A DNA stretch of 64,000 nucleotides from the NCBI GenBank assembly GCA_046346965.1, contig JAXMHB010000006.1:209907-273906 (forward strand). The letters are read 5' to 3'. The position numbers and the translations under genes are program-made. The DNA comes from JAXMHB01 sp046346965 (GTDB taxonomy: Bacteria; Pseudomonadota; Gammaproteobacteria; Xanthomonadales; SZUA-5). Positions 43,683-51,169 of this stretch are shown piece by piece. The notes beneath the pieces were generated by a model. It saw nothing but the letters and a program-made list of their open reading frames with translations. It had not been told where the DNA came from and did not search any database. Position 1 is the first letter of the stretch. Each line of letters opens with the position of its first letter.

Positions 43683-44714
43683 TCAAGGCAGTGCAGGCAC
43701 GCTGAGCAGATAGAGCTGGCTGCCGTGGCGCACCACGGCGCTGCCGTCGTGCAGCCGGAACATGCGGCTGCGCGCCACATCGAGCGCGCGGTCGCGCACC
43801 AGGAAGCGCCAGTGGCGCGCGCCCACCTGCCATTCCATCAGCGCGTCGGCTTTGGCCAGGCCGACCAGATCTTCCTGATAGCTGCTGGTGCGCGTCTGCT
43901 GCAGCACGCGGAGCTGCTGGTCACCGTCGCGCCACTGCAATGGCGTGCCGGAGGCCGCCAGCTGCAGCGGCCGGGACCATCGGATGGCCGGATAGTCGGC
44001 AGCGATGCGGGCGATGTCGCAGTACCAGATCTGCCCTTCGATGCGCAGCCGCGCATAGCGCTGCAGGATGTCGCCGCCGACCCATACCTCGAGGCCGGTC
44101 TGCGGCGGCTCGGCCTGCGCCGCCGCGCGCATCAGCGCGTCGTAGCGCTCGCCGATCAGCGTCTGCACGCGTTCCTCGGTCTGGCGCCGCAGCGCCGCAC
44201 GCGCTTCGCGATCGGTGCCGGCCAGCGCGCGTTCTGCTGCCTGCGCCCAGGCCTGCGCCTCCGCTTCGGCCGCGCGCTGGTGGTCCTCGCGCAGTGGATA
44301 GGCGTGCAGACGGCACTGCCGGTACGGCGTGGCCACCAGCGTCTGCGGATCGATGAAGGCGTAGTGCACGCTGTTCTGGTCCCACACCCACTCGCCCTGA
44401 TCGCTCAACCACAACTCGGACGAGCTGCCGGCCTCGCCCTGATACAGGCGGCGTTGGCGCAGCAACTGTCCACTGGCACTGTAGACGCCGAGATCGGTGG
44501 CCGCCGCCCCGTTCGCGTCCCGATGCTCGGCCAGCACAAAAATCTCGCGGCGATCGGCGGAGACAGCAAAATCGCGCAAGTGCATGGCGCCGCCCAGTCT
44601 CAGCCGCTGCGCCGTCGCGCCTGCGGTGCTCAGTACCGGAAACACCGGCGGGTCAGTGGCGCCGGCCGGCATGGCAAGCGTCAGCAGTAGAGCGGCGGAC
44701 CAAAGGATGGTCAT
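43683..44714 (-). CDS. Exported protein of unknown function
   Basis: 343 residues with a signal peptide ending near AGA (about residue 19). Repeated beta-like phrases (LRDFAVSADRREIFVLAEHRD, DLGVYSASGQLLRQRRLYQGEAGSSSELWLSDQGEWVWD) suggest a propeller-like fold in the first half, interrupted by a charged helix (EDHQRAAEAEAQAWAQAAERAL). No active site is recognised. It is divergent from the small exported protein gene at 44895. Confidence 0.68.
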   Translation of the reverse strand: MTILWSAALLLTLAMPAGATDPPVFPVLSTAGATAQRLRLGGAMHLRDFAVSADRREIFVLAEHRDANGAAATDLGVYSASGQLLRQRRLYQGEAGSSSELWLSDQGEWVWDQNSVHYAFIDPQTLVATPYRQCRLHAYPLREDHQRAAEAEAQAWAQAAERALAGTDREARAALRRQTEERVQTLIGERYDALMRAAAQAEPPQTGLEVWVGGDILQRYARLRIEGQIWYCDIARIAADYPAIRWSRPLQLAASGTPLQWRDGDQQLRVLQQTRTSSYQEDLVGLAKADALMEWQVGARHWRFLVRDRALDVARSRMFRLHDGSAVVRHGSQLYLLSVPALP

Positions 44715-44779
44715 GGGTGCCTGCAGCGACGGACTGGCGCGCAGCATAGCCTGCGTGGATGCCGCGGCCAGTGCCTGGC

Positions 44780-44808
44780 TTGACGGTGACAAATTGTCTT
44801 TGCATGAT
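44780..44808 (+). promoter_or_regulatory. Promoter candidate with a perfect palindrome in the spacer
   Basis: TTGACG (-35) and CATGAT (-10) are 17 nt apart, about 85 nt before the next start codon. Within the spacer GACAA-A-TTGTC (44788-44798) is a perfect 11 bp palindrome, the right place for a repressor operator. Sequence match only. Confidence 0.42.
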
Positions 44809-44894
44809 CGGTTTCATCCCGATTCTGCGCGTTACTCAGGTCAGCAGGCCGCACGCCGAATCTCCGAGCGTCCCTTCCCGATCGAGTACGACCC

Positions 44895-45416
44895 ATGCGC
44901 ATCCGCAGCTGGACCTCCGTTGGCTTGTTGCTGTGCGCGTTGGCGCCTGGCGTGCAAGCAAGCCCCGATGGCTATGGCATCGATTTGCAGAGTACGGTGG
45001 GCCTGGGTCCCGAGTGCGCCGACGATACGCACCTGACGCTGCCGCCTGGCAATCACACGGTGACGGTCTGTCTGCGCGCGACCAACGCCAGCGACAAGAC
45101 CTTGTATCTGCACGATGTCGTCGCCGAGCGGCTGGGACCGCTGCTCGACGGCGTGCTGTACACGCTGCCGGCCCATGAGTCGGTGATCTACACCTATCCG
45201 ATCCGGCTGGCACGTTCGGCGGCGCTGGTCAGTCGATGGATCAGCTGGGGCCTGCGCGGTCGCGCTGGCTGCGCGGTGGCGTGGTCGCTGGTGCGGGTAG
45301 CGATCCCGCCGAACGCCAACGACCTCGATCCCAGCGACGATGCCGTCGGCAATCCGCTCTACTACACCGTGCCTTTCGATACCGCCCTGAGCTGCCCGCC
45401 GCCGACGGGAAGCTGA
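44895..45416 (+). CDS. Small secreted protein of unknown function
   Basis: 173 residues with a signal peptide (MRIRSWTSVGLLLCALAPGVQAS). Four cysteines in the mature region (PECADD, VTVCLR, AGCAVA, LSCPPP) suggest disulfides. The sequence reads as a beta-sandwich (LTLPPGNHTVTVCLRATNASDKTLYLHDVV), similar in style to surface or pilin-like domains, but I recognise no family. The O-antigen ligase-like gene follows after 9 nt. Confidence 0.68.
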   Translation: MRIRSWTSVGLLLCALAPGVQASPDGYGIDLQSTVGLGPECADDTHLTLPPGNHTVTVCLRATNASDKTLYLHDVVAERLGPLLDGVLYTLPAHESVIYTYPIRLARSAALVSRWISWGLRGRAGCAVAWSLVRVAIPPNANDLDPSDDAVGNPLYYTVPFDTALSCPPPTGS

Positions 45417-45425
45417 GCCCGCGCG

Positions 45426-47285
45426 ATGCGCGCGCTGGCCACCGGTGCGCTGCTCGCGGGCGTGCTCGGGGTGGCGTTCTGGGTCGATCCGGCAGCGCCG
45501 GAACTGGCGCGCAGGGCACTGCTGCTGGCGACCGCAGCGGCAGTCCTGGCTGGCTGGCGCCCGGCGGCCCCGCTGGCGCGCGGCGTGCTACTGCTGGCGG
45601 CACTCGATCTGCTCTGGCAGGCGTTCTCGGCCAGTCTGGCACTCGACCCGCGTAGCGCCTGGCTGGGTGCGCCCATGCGCGGGCTGGGCGTACTGGATGC
45701 CTGCGCCTGGTGGGTGATCGCGCTGGGCTACGCCGGCGCCGACGCCCAAACGCGTGAGCGCATCGGCGCGCTCGCCCTCGGATGCAGCCTGGCCCTCGCC
45801 CTGCTGGCGTGGGCGGAACATGCCAGCGGCTGGTCCCTGCGCCCCGGCGCGACGCTGGGCAATGCGGCATTCCTGGGCGGGGCGCTGGCGCTGGCGCTGC
45901 CCTACTGGCTGCTCGCGCCGATGCCGCGGGCACTGCGCTGGGCTGCGCTGCTATTGCTGGGCTCGGCTCTGTACCTGAGCGCGGCGCGCGGTCCGATGCT
46001 GGCCGCCGCGGGGGGCATGCTGGTGGCTTGGATCGCCTTCCGGCCGGCGCTGCGCCGGGGTCAGGCGGTGGCACTGGCGGCGCTCGCGCTGGTGGCGGCG
46101 GCGCTGATCGCTCAGCACATCCAGCGGCCGGACTCGGTGGCGATCCGTCTGGCGCTGTACCAGGCGGCACTGGCAGCGCAGCCCGAGCCGCTGCGACGTC
46201 TCGATGGCCAATCTGATCCCTGGGCGAACTGGCGGCCGTGGATAGGCTACGGGCCCGAGCAGATCGAACCGGTGCTGACACGCCGGCGCGATGCCGAACT
46301 CAACCGCTACGAGGGCCAAGGCTGGGACCGGCTGGCGGATCGCACCCACAATCGCTTGCTGGATCGGTGGATAGCCCTCGGCATTCCGGGCGCAGCGCTG
46401 GGCGTGATCCTGGGCCTGTGGCCCCTGCTGCGGCGGGTCGAGGATCTGGACACCGCTGGACGACGACGCCGGGCGATGGCAGCGGGCGCCTGGGTGGCCT
46501 TCGGTATCGACGGCTTGTTTGGTGTGCCGCATACCGCCATCGACCTGGCCGCCGCGCTGACGCTGGGGCTGTTGCTGCAGGCACGCGGGCTGGACGCAGC
46601 TGCGCGCGCGCACTGGCGACCGGCCTGGGCGCTGCTGGGAGCGGTGGCCTGCGTGGCGGCGGCGCTGGGCTGGCGCAGCTGGCTGCGCACTCTAACGCTG
46701 CCGACGGACTATCCGCTGACGCGGGTGCTGGCCGAGCCCGGCTATTCCGCGCTCCCCGGCCTGCTGGCGCTGGAGCGCCTGTACCTGGAGGATCGCGCCC
46801 TGGCGCAGCCGCAGAGCCGTGATCCGAATTGGCTGCGGGTGGCGACACAAGTCAGCGCGGCCGCGCCCACCTTGCCGCGCGCCTGGCATCTGCTGGCCTG
46901 GTTGCGCCAAGCGCATGGCGATCCGGATGGCGCCGCGCAGGCCTGGGAGCACGCGCTGGCGCTACTCGATCTGGCGCAAGCGCCGAATCAGCCGCTGGCG
47001 CTGGCGCGGGCGCGCACTCGCCTGGCCGATCTGGTGCATGCGCAGGATCCCGTCGGCGCACAGACGCTGCTGACACGCGCCACCAGTGCGCTGCACGAGA
47101 TCCCGGAGGCCGGTCGCGATGCCGACTGGCAGCGCCTCTATGGCTATGTCAGCGCCCGGCGCGGCGCCACCCGACAGGCCGTGGACGCCTATGAAGCTGC
47201 CTTGCGCCTGGACCCGGCCGATGCCGCCAGCCGGGCCAATCTGGACGCGCTGCGAGCGGCCGAAGCCTCAGCGCAACGTCGCTGA
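45426..47285 (+). CDS. O-antigen ligase/polymerase-like membrane protein with C-terminal TPR region
   Basis: 619 residues. About ten hydrophobic helices fill residues 5-450, with a large periplasmic loop containing GYGPEQIEPVLTRRRDAELNRYEGQGWDRLADRTHNRLLDRWIALG; the R...H pattern in this loop is what WaaL/Wzy_C family members use for glycan transfer. The last 160 residues are soluble helical repeats ending in RGATRQAVDAYEAALRLDPADAASRANLDAL, a clear TPR unit. Membrane proteins of this architecture ligate or polymerise glycans, sometimes onto proteins. No other glycan genes are adjacent, so the substrate is unknown. Its last 18 nt overlap the cytochrome b561 gene on the other strand. Confidence 0.78.
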   Translation: MRALATGALLAGVLGVAFWVDPAAPELARRALLLATAAAVLAGWRPAAPLARGVLLLAALDLLWQAFSASLALDPRSAWLGAPMRGLGVLDACAWWVIALGYAGADAQTRERIGALALGCSLALALLAWAEHASGWSLRPGATLGNAAFLGGALALALPYWLLAPMPRALRWAALLLLGSALYLSAARGPMLAAAGGMLVAWIAFRPALRRGQAVALAALALVAAALIAQHIQRPDSVAIRLALYQAALAAQPEPLRRLDGQSDPWANWRPWIGYGPEQIEPVLTRRRDAELNRYEGQGWDRLADRTHNRLLDRWIALGIPGAALGVILGLWPLLRRVEDLDTAGRRRRAMAAGAWVAFGIDGLFGVPHTAIDLAAALTLGLLLQARGLDAAARAHWRPAWALLGAVACVAAALGWRSWLRTLTLPTDYPLTRVLAEPGYSALPGLLALERLYLEDRALAQPQSRDPNWLRVATQVSAAAPTLPRAWHLLAWLRQAHGDPDGAAQAWEHALALLDLAQAPNQPLALARARTRLADLVHAQDPVGAQTLLTRATSALHEIPEAGRDADWQRLYGYVSARRGATRQAVDAYEAALRLDPADAASRANLDALRAAEASAQRR

Positions 47286-47807
47286 GGCCTTGCTCGGGCC
47301 GATCAGCATGCCGCGCAGCACCTGATCGCGGCTGATGAAGTGGTGCTTGAGCGCGGCCAGCACATGCAGACCAAGCAGGATCAGGAACAGCGTGCCGAGC
47401 ACCTCGTGCGTCTCAGCCATGAAGTGCGACCAGTCTTTGTCCACCGTCAGCACCGGCGGCACGTCATACAAACCGAACCAGCTGGTGGCTTTGCCGCGGA
47501 ACTGGCGCCACAGGATGCCGGACAGCGGCATCGCGATCATCAGCGCGTACCAGGCCACGTGCATCAGGCGTCCGAGCAAGCGCTCCCAGGCCGGTGCGCT
47601 CTCGGGCAGCGGCGGCGCCGGATGGCTGACGCGCCAGCCGAGGCGGATCAGCACCAGCAGTCCCAGCGTCAGTCCCAGCGAAAAGTGCGTGCGCAGCCCC
47701 AGCCAGTCGTCGTACTCACCCGAGAACCATTGCACCACCAGCAACACCGCCATCAGCCAGTGCAGCGCGCGTGCGGTGGTGCCATACCCTTGAACTTGCA
47801 TCGACAT
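47268..47807 (-). CDS. Cytochrome b561 family protein
   Basis: 179 residues with four transmembrane helices and heme-ligating histidines in the usual places: H18 region (RALHWLMAVLLVVQW), RTHFSLG, LMHVAWYALMIAMPLSG and HEVLGTLFLILLGLHVLAALKHHF. Bacterial b561 proteins move electrons between quinol and acceptors such as superoxide. Of three closely spaced ATG codons, the middle one has AAGGAG at 7 nt and is preferred. It overlaps tail to tail with the O-antigen ligase-like gene. Confidence 0.88.
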   Translation of the reverse strand: MSMQVQGYGTTARALHWLMAVLLVVQWFSGEYDDWLGLRTHFSLGLTLGLLVLIRLGWRVSHPAPPLPESAPAWERLLGRLMHVAWYALMIAMPLSGILWRQFRGKATSWFGLYDVPPVLTVDKDWSHFMAETHEVLGTLFLILLGLHVLAALKHHFISRDQVLRGMLIGPSKASATLR

Positions 47808-47877
47808 GGACATGCTCCTTCAGAACTTGGACCCACACTAAGTCGCTGCGATTACCTGGGACTTAATCGATGAATGC

Positions 47878-47955
47878 GTGGGAGCAAGAGCGGGGCGGGG
47901 GTCGGGGGGCGGGGGACCAGCACGGCCGCGCTGGCGTGGCACTGTCGCGCGGGGT
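47878..47955. repeat. G-tract arm copy, single-sided
   Basis: Begins GTGGGAGCAAGAGCGGGG, continues with four G-runs to GGGGGACCAGC, then CACGGCCGCGCT and GGCACTGTCGCGC. It matches the left arm at 43059 and the outer part of the arm at 57451 (GGCACTGTCGC). No inverted partner is present, so this looks like a half element. Confidence 0.65.
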
Positions 47956-48117
47956 GGGTCGCTACGTGTCGATGGTTGAATCAGAGGGCGCACCGGCGGG
48001 AGATGATCCGTGCGTAGGCGCCGAAATGGGCCACCCGGGTCCCGAGTCCCGCGCCTCCCGCTGCCTCATGCCGCTTCAGCGCGCCCTCGTAGCTTGCAGC
48101 GACATCGCTGCACTTCC

Positions 48118-48146
48118 GGGCGCCGGAGGACCGGCGCCCTCCTCGG
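48118..48146. repeat. REP-like palindrome copy
   Basis: GGGCGCCGGAGGACCGGCGCC followed by CTCCTCGG (broken as GGGCGCCGG-AGGA-CCGGCGCCC). It shares its GGAGGACC centre with the copy at 61975. Confidence 0.65.
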
Positions 48147-48163
48147 ACCGCCCGACCGCAGCA

Positions 48164-48212
48164 GTCCCGGGTCCCGAGTCCCGGGTCCCGAGTCCCGAGT
48201 CCCGAGTCCCGC
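48164..48212. repeat. GTCCCGR heptamer tandem array
   Basis: Seven contiguous 7 bp units: GTCCCGG, GTCCCGA, GTCCCGG, then GTCCCGA three times, ending GTCCCGC. It lies about 55 bp before the FHS transporter start. Copy number is likely to vary between strains. Confidence 0.8.
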
Positions 48213-48266
48213 CGGCGCCGTTCACCTGGGCGATACTGCGGGCGGTCCGGTCACCGTGAGTGCGCC

Positions 48267-49580
48267 ATGCAACTCGACACGCGAGACACCTCCAGCACCG
48301 ACCCCGTGCCCGGCGATACCGACGGCGGCGGCGTCCACGCCCCGGATCTGCAGATGTTCGTGTTTGCGCTGTTCTTCGTGTTTGGCGGCATCACCAGCCT
48401 GAACGACGTGATCATCCCCAAGCTCAAGGAGCTGTACACGCTGAGCTACGGTCAGGCGATGCTGGTGCAGTCGGCATTTTTCGGCGCCTACTTCCTGGTG
48501 TCCATCCCCGCCGCGATGGTGGTGCGCAAGGTCGGCTACATGCGCACGGCGGCGCTCGGCGTGCTGACCATGGCGGTCGGCTGCCTGCTATTCATCCCGG
48601 CTTCCGAGGTGGCGCTGTACGCGCTGTTCCTGGGCGCGCTGTTCGTGCTGGCGGCTGGCATCACCACTGTCCAGGTGGTCGCCAACCCGTTGATTTCGCT
48701 GCTGGGCCCTACCCGCACCGCGCATAGCCGACTGACTTTTGCGCAGGCTTTCAACTCGCTCGGGACGACGATCTTCCCGTACGTGGGCTCGATCCTGATC
48801 CTGGGTTCGCTGAGCACGATCGACGCCTCGACCCTGAGCGGCGCCGCGCTGGCCGAGTATCGCCAGCAGGAGACTGCCGTCGTCGTGCAGACCTATCTGG
48901 GTCTGGCCGGCGCGCTCGGCGTGCTGGCGCTGCTGATCTGGTGGCGGCGCCAGCGGCTGCCGCACACGCCGCAGCCGCCGGTGCCCTGGCTGCGCGCCTT
49001 CGGCCTGCTGCGGCGCCCGCGCTTTGGCTTCGGCGCCGCCTGCATCTTTCTCTACGTCGGTGCCGAAGTCGCCATCGGCTCGCTGATCGTCAGCTATCTG
49101 ATGCAGGCCGGCACGCTGGGACTGGCGGAACAGGAAGCCGGCAAGCACGTGCCCTACTACTGGGGCGGCGCGCTGCTCGGGCGCTTCATCGGCGCCTGGC
49201 TGCTGCGCGTGGTGGCACCGGGACGCGTGCTGCAGGGCGCCGCGGTCGGGGCGATCACCTTGATCCTGATCTCGATCAGCAGCAGCGGCGCGCTGTCCGG
49301 CTGGTCGCTGCTGGCGATCGGTCTGTGCAACTCGATCATGTTCCCGACCATCTTCACGCTGGCCTGCGAGGGCCTGGGCGCACGCGCGGCGGAAGGTTCG
49401 GGCGTGATCTGCGTCGCCATCGTCGGCGGCGCGGTGATTCCGCCGCTGACCGGCCTCGCCGCCGACTACTCCACCCTCGGCACCGCGCTGTTGCTGCCCG
49501 CCGCCTGCTATCTGGTGATCGCTGCCTTCGGCGGCTACGCGCGCCGCGCCACCGCGGAGCCGTCAGCCGCCTCCGGCTGA
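48267..49580 (+). CDS. FHS family MFS sugar transporter (GluP/FucP-like)
   Basis: 437 residues with 12 hydrophobic helices. MFVFALFFVFGGITSLNDVIIPKLKELYTLSYGQAMLVQSAFFGAYFL is the first pair of helices of the fucose-galactose-glucose/H+ symporter family, and TVQVVANPLISLLG followed by TFAQAFNSLGTTIFPYVGS is the family's helix 4-5 signature. It imports a hexose with protons. The N-terminal 28 residues are hydrophilic and variable. No sugar-catabolic operon adjoins it. Confidence 0.9.
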   Translation: MQLDTRDTSSTDPVPGDTDGGGVHAPDLQMFVFALFFVFGGITSLNDVIIPKLKELYTLSYGQAMLVQSAFFGAYFLVSIPAAMVVRKVGYMRTAALGVLTMAVGCLLFIPASEVALYALFLGALFVLAAGITTVQVVANPLISLLGPTRTAHSRLTFAQAFNSLGTTIFPYVGSILILGSLSTIDASTLSGAALAEYRQQETAVVVQTYLGLAGALGVLALLIWWRRQRLPHTPQPPVPWLRAFGLLRRPRFGFGAACIFLYVGAEVAIGSLIVSYLMQAGTLGLAEQEAGKHVPYYWGGALLGRFIGAWLLRVVAPGRVLQGAAVGAITLILISISSSGALSGWSLLAIGLCNSIMFPTIFTLACEGLGARAAEGSGVICVAIVGGAVIPPLTGLAADYSTLGTALLLPAACYLVIAAFGGYARRATAEPSAASG

Positions 49581-49595
49581 CGGCCCGCCGGCCGC

Positions 49596-50141
49596 TCAGG
49601 CCGCCAACTGCAGCGACTGCACCGGGAAATCGATCTCGGTACCGGCGATGTGGTTGACGTAGTTGGTATAGATGTTCAGCGCCACATTGGCGATCACTTC
49701 CAGCAGCACGGCATCGCTGTGACCGGCGGCGCGGAAGGCGGCGATGTCGGCTGCCGACGGATGACCCTGGGTGCTGACGATGCGCTGCGCCAGCGCCGTG
49801 AGTGCCGCGTCGGCGGGCGTCTGGCCGCTGCCGCGACGGGCCGCGCTGATGGCCTCGGCGCTGAGGCCGGCGCCGGCGCCGATCACCGTGTGTGCCGCCA
49901 GGCAGTAGCCGCAGGCATTGCTCTGTGCCACCGCCAGCGCGATGGCCTCGCGCTGCGCCGCGCTCAGGCTGCCGCCGGCCACCGCACCGGCCAGCTGCAG
50001 ATAGGAGGCCAATGCCGCCGGCGACTGCGCCATGGTCAGCACCATGTTGGGCAACACGCCGAGCTTGGCTTTGACGCCGGCCAGCGTCTTCTGGGTCTGC
50101 GCATCGGCGTGGGTGGGATCGATCGGACGAATCGTGGTCAT
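49596..50141 (-). CDS. Carboxymuconolactone decarboxylase/AhpD-like protein
   Basis: 181 residues. The redox motif C-GYC-LAAH (NACGYCLAAHT) is the AhpD-type CxxC with downstream histidine, and LGVLPNMVLTMAQSPAALASYLQL plus VALNIYTNYVNHIAGTEIDFP fit the peroxidase-related CMD subfamily. Alkylhydroperoxidase activity is likely. AGGAG precedes the ATG. Divergent from an AraC regulator with a shared operator-like dyad. Confidence 0.9.
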   Translation of the reverse strand: MTTIRPIDPTHADAQTQKTLAGVKAKLGVLPNMVLTMAQSPAALASYLQLAGAVAGGSLSAAQREAIALAVAQSNACGYCLAAHTVIGAGAGLSAEAISAARRGSGQTPADAALTALAQRIVSTQGHPSAADIAAFRAAGHSDAVLLEVIANVALNIYTNYVNHIAGTEIDFPVQSLQLAA

Positions 50142-50216
50142 GGGCTTGCTCCTGTCTGAGTGAGTGCGCCGGTCGTCCGGCACAGGACGCACGATAGGCA
50201 GCCGAATCGAACGATT

Positions 50217-50244
50217 GGTTATCATGTGTCCAGTTGTGATAACC
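50217..50244. promoter_or_regulatory. Operator-like dyad between the AhpD-like gene and the AraC regulator
   Basis: Perfect 8 bp inverted repeats GGTTATCA and TGATAACC are separated by 12 nt, 12 bp before the AraC start and 76 bp before the divergent AhpD-like start. The position suits autoregulation and control of the divergent gene. Sequence match only. Confidence 0.55.
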
Positions 50245-50255
50245 CAGAGTCCAAC

Positions 50256-51101
50256 ATGAGCATGGATCGCCTGGATGCACTGCTGCGCCGCTTCCACGTC
50301 GGCACGCGCCTGTTTCACGCCGGCGCGCTGTGCGGCATCACCGACCTGGCCAGCAGCGATGGCAGCGGCCATCTGCATGTGATTCGCAGCGGACGCGTGG
50401 AGCTGGTGCACAGCGACGTCGGGCTGCCGGCGCGACAGCTGATCGAGGAACCAACGGTTCTGCTGTATCCGACCGGGCTGGCGCACCGCTTCCTCACCGA
50501 TCCCGAGCGCGGCGCCGACATGGTGTGCGCCGAGGTACATTTCGGCGGCGGACGCGAGCACCCGCTGGCGCGCGCATTGCCGGCCATGCAGTGCTGGCCG
50601 ATCAGCGCGACGCCGACACTGGCGCCGGTGATCGAGCTGCTGATCGCCGAGGCCTTCGGTGGCCGCTGCGGCGGGCGCATCGCGGTGGATCGATTGTTCG
50701 AAGTGTTGCTGATCCAGCTGCTGCGACTGCAGATCGACAGCGGTCAGCTGCACAGCGGGCTGTTGGCGGGCCTCGCGCATCCGCAGCTGCGACGGGCGCT
50801 GATCCGCATGCACGAGGCACCGGCCGAGGCGCACACGCTGGTGTCGCTGGCCGAGTGCGCACAGATGTCGCGCAGCCGCTTCGCCGAGGCCTTCCGCCAG
50901 ACCGTCGGGATGACTGCACTCGACTACCTCGGCGACTGGCGCATCACGCTGGCGCAGAGCGCGCTGCGGCGCGGCCGCAGCCTGCAACAGGTGGCCGACG
51001 AGGTCGGCTACGGCAGCGCGATTGCCTTCAATCGCGCCTTCAAGGCACGCACCGGCACCGCGCCCGGCGCCTGGCGGCGCGCCACGCTCGGCGCGGACTG
51101 A
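50256..51101 (+). CDS. AraC family transcriptional regulator
   Basis: 281 residues. The N-terminal half (about 10-160) is a cupin-type sensor of the AraC-binding kind (RLFHAGALCGITDLASSDGSGHLHVIRSGRVELV). The C-terminal 100 residues carry two helix-turn-helix units: SLAECAQMSRSRFAEAFRQTVGMTALDYLGDWRI and SLQQVADEVGYGSAIAFNRAFKARTGTAPGAWR. This subfamily often sits beside and controls AhpD-like or oxidoreductase genes, as here. A perfect dyad lies just upstream. Confidence 0.9.
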   Translation: MSMDRLDALLRRFHVGTRLFHAGALCGITDLASSDGSGHLHVIRSGRVELVHSDVGLPARQLIEEPTVLLYPTGLAHRFLTDPERGADMVCAEVHFGGGREHPLARALPAMQCWPISATPTLAPVIELLIAEAFGGRCGGRIAVDRLFEVLLIQLLRLQIDSGQLHSGLLAGLAHPQLRRALIRMHEAPAEAHTLVSLAECAQMSRSRFAEAFRQTVGMTALDYLGDWRITLAQSALRRGRSLQQVADEVGYGSAIAFNRAFKARTGTAPGAWRRATLGAD

Positions 51102-51169
51102 GGCGCCCACGCCTTCGCCCGCGTCGCCGTTCAGCCAGAGACCATTCGGGATTGCCTATCGTCGCCGCC

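Larger units (their letters stand above)
47808..48266. other. Repeat-rich intergenic mosaic
   Basis: A 459 bp gap between divergent genes. It holds, in order, a G-tract arm (47878-47955), an isolated GTCCCGAGTCCCG pair (48039-48052), a REP-like palindrome (48118-48146) and a heptamer array (48164-48212). No convincing gene is present. Confidence 0.65.

Noticed and set aside
48164..48212. Heptamer array as CRISPR or iterons of an origin
   Set aside because: Contiguous 7 bp units without spacers, no dnaA or rep gene nearby, and a transporter gene adjacent.
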